Shown here: in pieces, positions 13,334-14,072 of the stretch | Numbering within the stretch: position 1 is the stretch's first letter | Layout: every line of letters starts with the position of its first letter | Assembly: GCA_036266155.1 (NCBI GenBank) | Contig: DATANR010000360.1 | Coordinates: 1-14,072 of the forward strand | Direction: 5' to 3' | Origin: SIAJ01 sp036266155 | GTDB lineage: Bacteria; Planctomycetota; Planctomycetia; Gemmatales; Gemmataceae | DNA length: 14,072 nt | Made by a program: the position numbers and the translations under genes | Notes under the pieces: generated by a model | Database searches by the model: none | The model's input: the letters and a program-made list of their open reading frames with translations, nothing else | Told to the model about the DNA's origin: nothing

Positions 13334-13999
13334 ATGAATGCATTGACCAAGTTCATCACCGAGGAGTGGTACTTCTTCTTGCCGATGTTGCTCCTGTCTC
13401 TCGTGGCGGCGGCCCTGGTGGTCTGGCGGTTCCTGCTCAATTTGAATGCCCGGACCAATCTCGAAGACTTCCTTCCCATCCTTCAGGACAAGCTGCAACA
13501 AGACGGCGTCGAAAGCGCGTTGAAGTACTGCCGCAACCAGAGCGGCGTCATTCCGCGTAAGCTCTACGCCGCCGGCCTCGAGAACTCGCGCCTTGGTCTT
13601 TCGGCAATGAAGCGCGCCATGGCCAACGCCATTGAATTCGAAATCCTCCCCGACTTGAACTTCTTGCTGCCGCCGATTCTGGCCATCGCCAAGGTCGCCA
13701 CGATGGTCGGCCTGTTCCTCACTGTCATTTCGATGATCAACACGTTCACGGCGATCTCGGATACGAGCAAGGGCGGCAACGTGGCGAGCGTGACCAATCA
13801 CTCCGCGGCCATCGGTCTCGCGCTCTTCGGGACGGCAGGCGGCCTCATGATCGCGATCCCGCTCGTCTTTACGCACGTGTTGTTCAAGGCGCGCGTCGCG
13901 TCGTTCGAAATCCAGATGAAGAGTTCGGCCCAGCGACTGTTGATGCTGTTCCAGACGCTGAAGCCGAAACAAGGCGACCTGAAGGGCGGAGCAAGGTAG
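13334..13999 (+). CDS. ExbB/TolQ/MotA-type proton channel subunit
   Basis: A 221-residue inner-membrane protein. Transmembrane segments are seen at about 13-34 (FFLPMLLLSLVAAALVVW), 109-136 and 158-186. The second and third carry the family motifs: KVATMVGLFLTVISMINTF with Thr130, and ALFGTAGGLMIAIPLV with Thr167, matching the two conserved pore threonines of ExbB and TolQ. The cytoplasmic loop (about 40-105) is charged and includes LENSRLGLSAMKRAM. ExbB/TolQ channels use proton flow to energise an outer-membrane or envelope system through an ExbD/TolR partner. That partner should be just downstream, outside the window. There is no clear ribosome site before the ATG at 13334; it is the first in-frame start and fits the usual N-terminus. 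Confidence 0.9.
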   Translation: MNALTKFITEEWYFFLPMLLLSLVAAALVVWRFLLNLNARTNLEDFLPILQDKLQQDGVESALKYCRNQSGVIPRKLYAAGLENSRLGLSAMKRAMANAIEFEILPDLNFLLPPILAIAKVATMVGLFLTVISMINTFTAISDTSKGGNVASVTNHSAAIGLALFGTAGGLMIAIPLVFTHVLFKARVASFEIQMKSSAQRLLMLFQTLKPKQGDLKGGAR

Positions 14000-14018
14000 A
14001 GATGTATCGGTGTTTTCT

Positions 14019-14049
14019 CCCCTCTCTCCCGCTTTTGGGGGGAGAGGGG
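14019..14049. repeat. REP-like hairpin of the CCCTCTCCC/GGGAGAGGG type
   Basis: CCCCTCTCTCCC (14019-14030) and GGGGGGAGAGGGG (14037-14049) form a stem around GCTTTT, followed by CCGGGGGTGAGGG. This GC-rich pattern is a widespread intergenic repeat type. It is 20 bases after the ExbB-like stop and reaches the window edge. Confidence 0.7.
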
Positions 14050-14072
14050 CCGGGGGTGAGGGGGTTAACGCT

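Noticed and set aside
12240..13343. Minus-strand frame of 367 codons opposite the thioredoxin-like gene
   Set aside because: Shadow of the real gene; it has His/Asp/Val-rich composition and no recognisable domain.
1..14072. tRNA, rRNA or known riboswitch
   Set aside because: No cloverleaf, rRNA-like stretch or recognised riboswitch core was found by reading both strands; this is a by-eye check only.

Overview
The window looks like a piece of a planctomycete chromosome. This is inferred from gene content and style: high G+C coding DNA, a secreted HEAT-like/leucine-rich-repeat protein, an EF-G paralogue, a large exported CPPC thioredoxin-like protein of a type I associate with planctomycetes, and many short hairpin repeats between genes. 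No rRNA, tRNA or species marker is present, so the assignment is not proven.

Layout: (1) 1-631, minus strand, a REP-associated tyrosine transposase (RAYT) cut by the window edge, with a REP-like hairpin pair (646-702) in front of it. (2) 790-2631, an Hsp70-family ATPase. (3) 2662-2733, an inverted pair of a second REP-like family. (4) 2791-4997, an M20-type metallohydrolase followed directly by a secreted HEAT-like/LRR protein. (5) 5017-5054, a perfect 17-bp hairpin. (6) 5083-6453, a class III aminotransferase, then an SRPBCC protein (6518-6997). (7) 7301-8035, hisA, with a leader of about 300 bases holding a terminator-like hairpin. (8) 8183-10324, an EF-G-like GTPase. (9) 10325-11345, an A+T-richer island with degenerate hairpins, a small exported protein of unknown function, and a decayed 3' end of a paralogue of the next gene. 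(10) 11346-13163, the intact exported thioredoxin-like protein. (11) 13172-13249, a perfect 30-bp inverted pair of the second REP family. (12) 13334-13999, an ExbB/TolQ/MotA-type channel subunit, then a third REP-like hairpin at the right edge.

All complete protein genes are on the plus strand, but most are separated by repeats or hairpins and few look co-transcribed. The clear exception is the M20/LRR pair, with at most 4 bases of overlap. The functions (chaperone, peptide or amide hydrolysis, transamination, histidine synthesis, translation, envelope redox, proton-driven transport) do not form one pathway, so I do not claim a new multi-gene system. The most informative structure is non-coding: a REP-like family whose five half-units keep a local 5-bp stem through compensatory change and loop variation, and a tandem duplication in which only the last 27 codons plus about 50 bases of downstream DNA of one copy remain.
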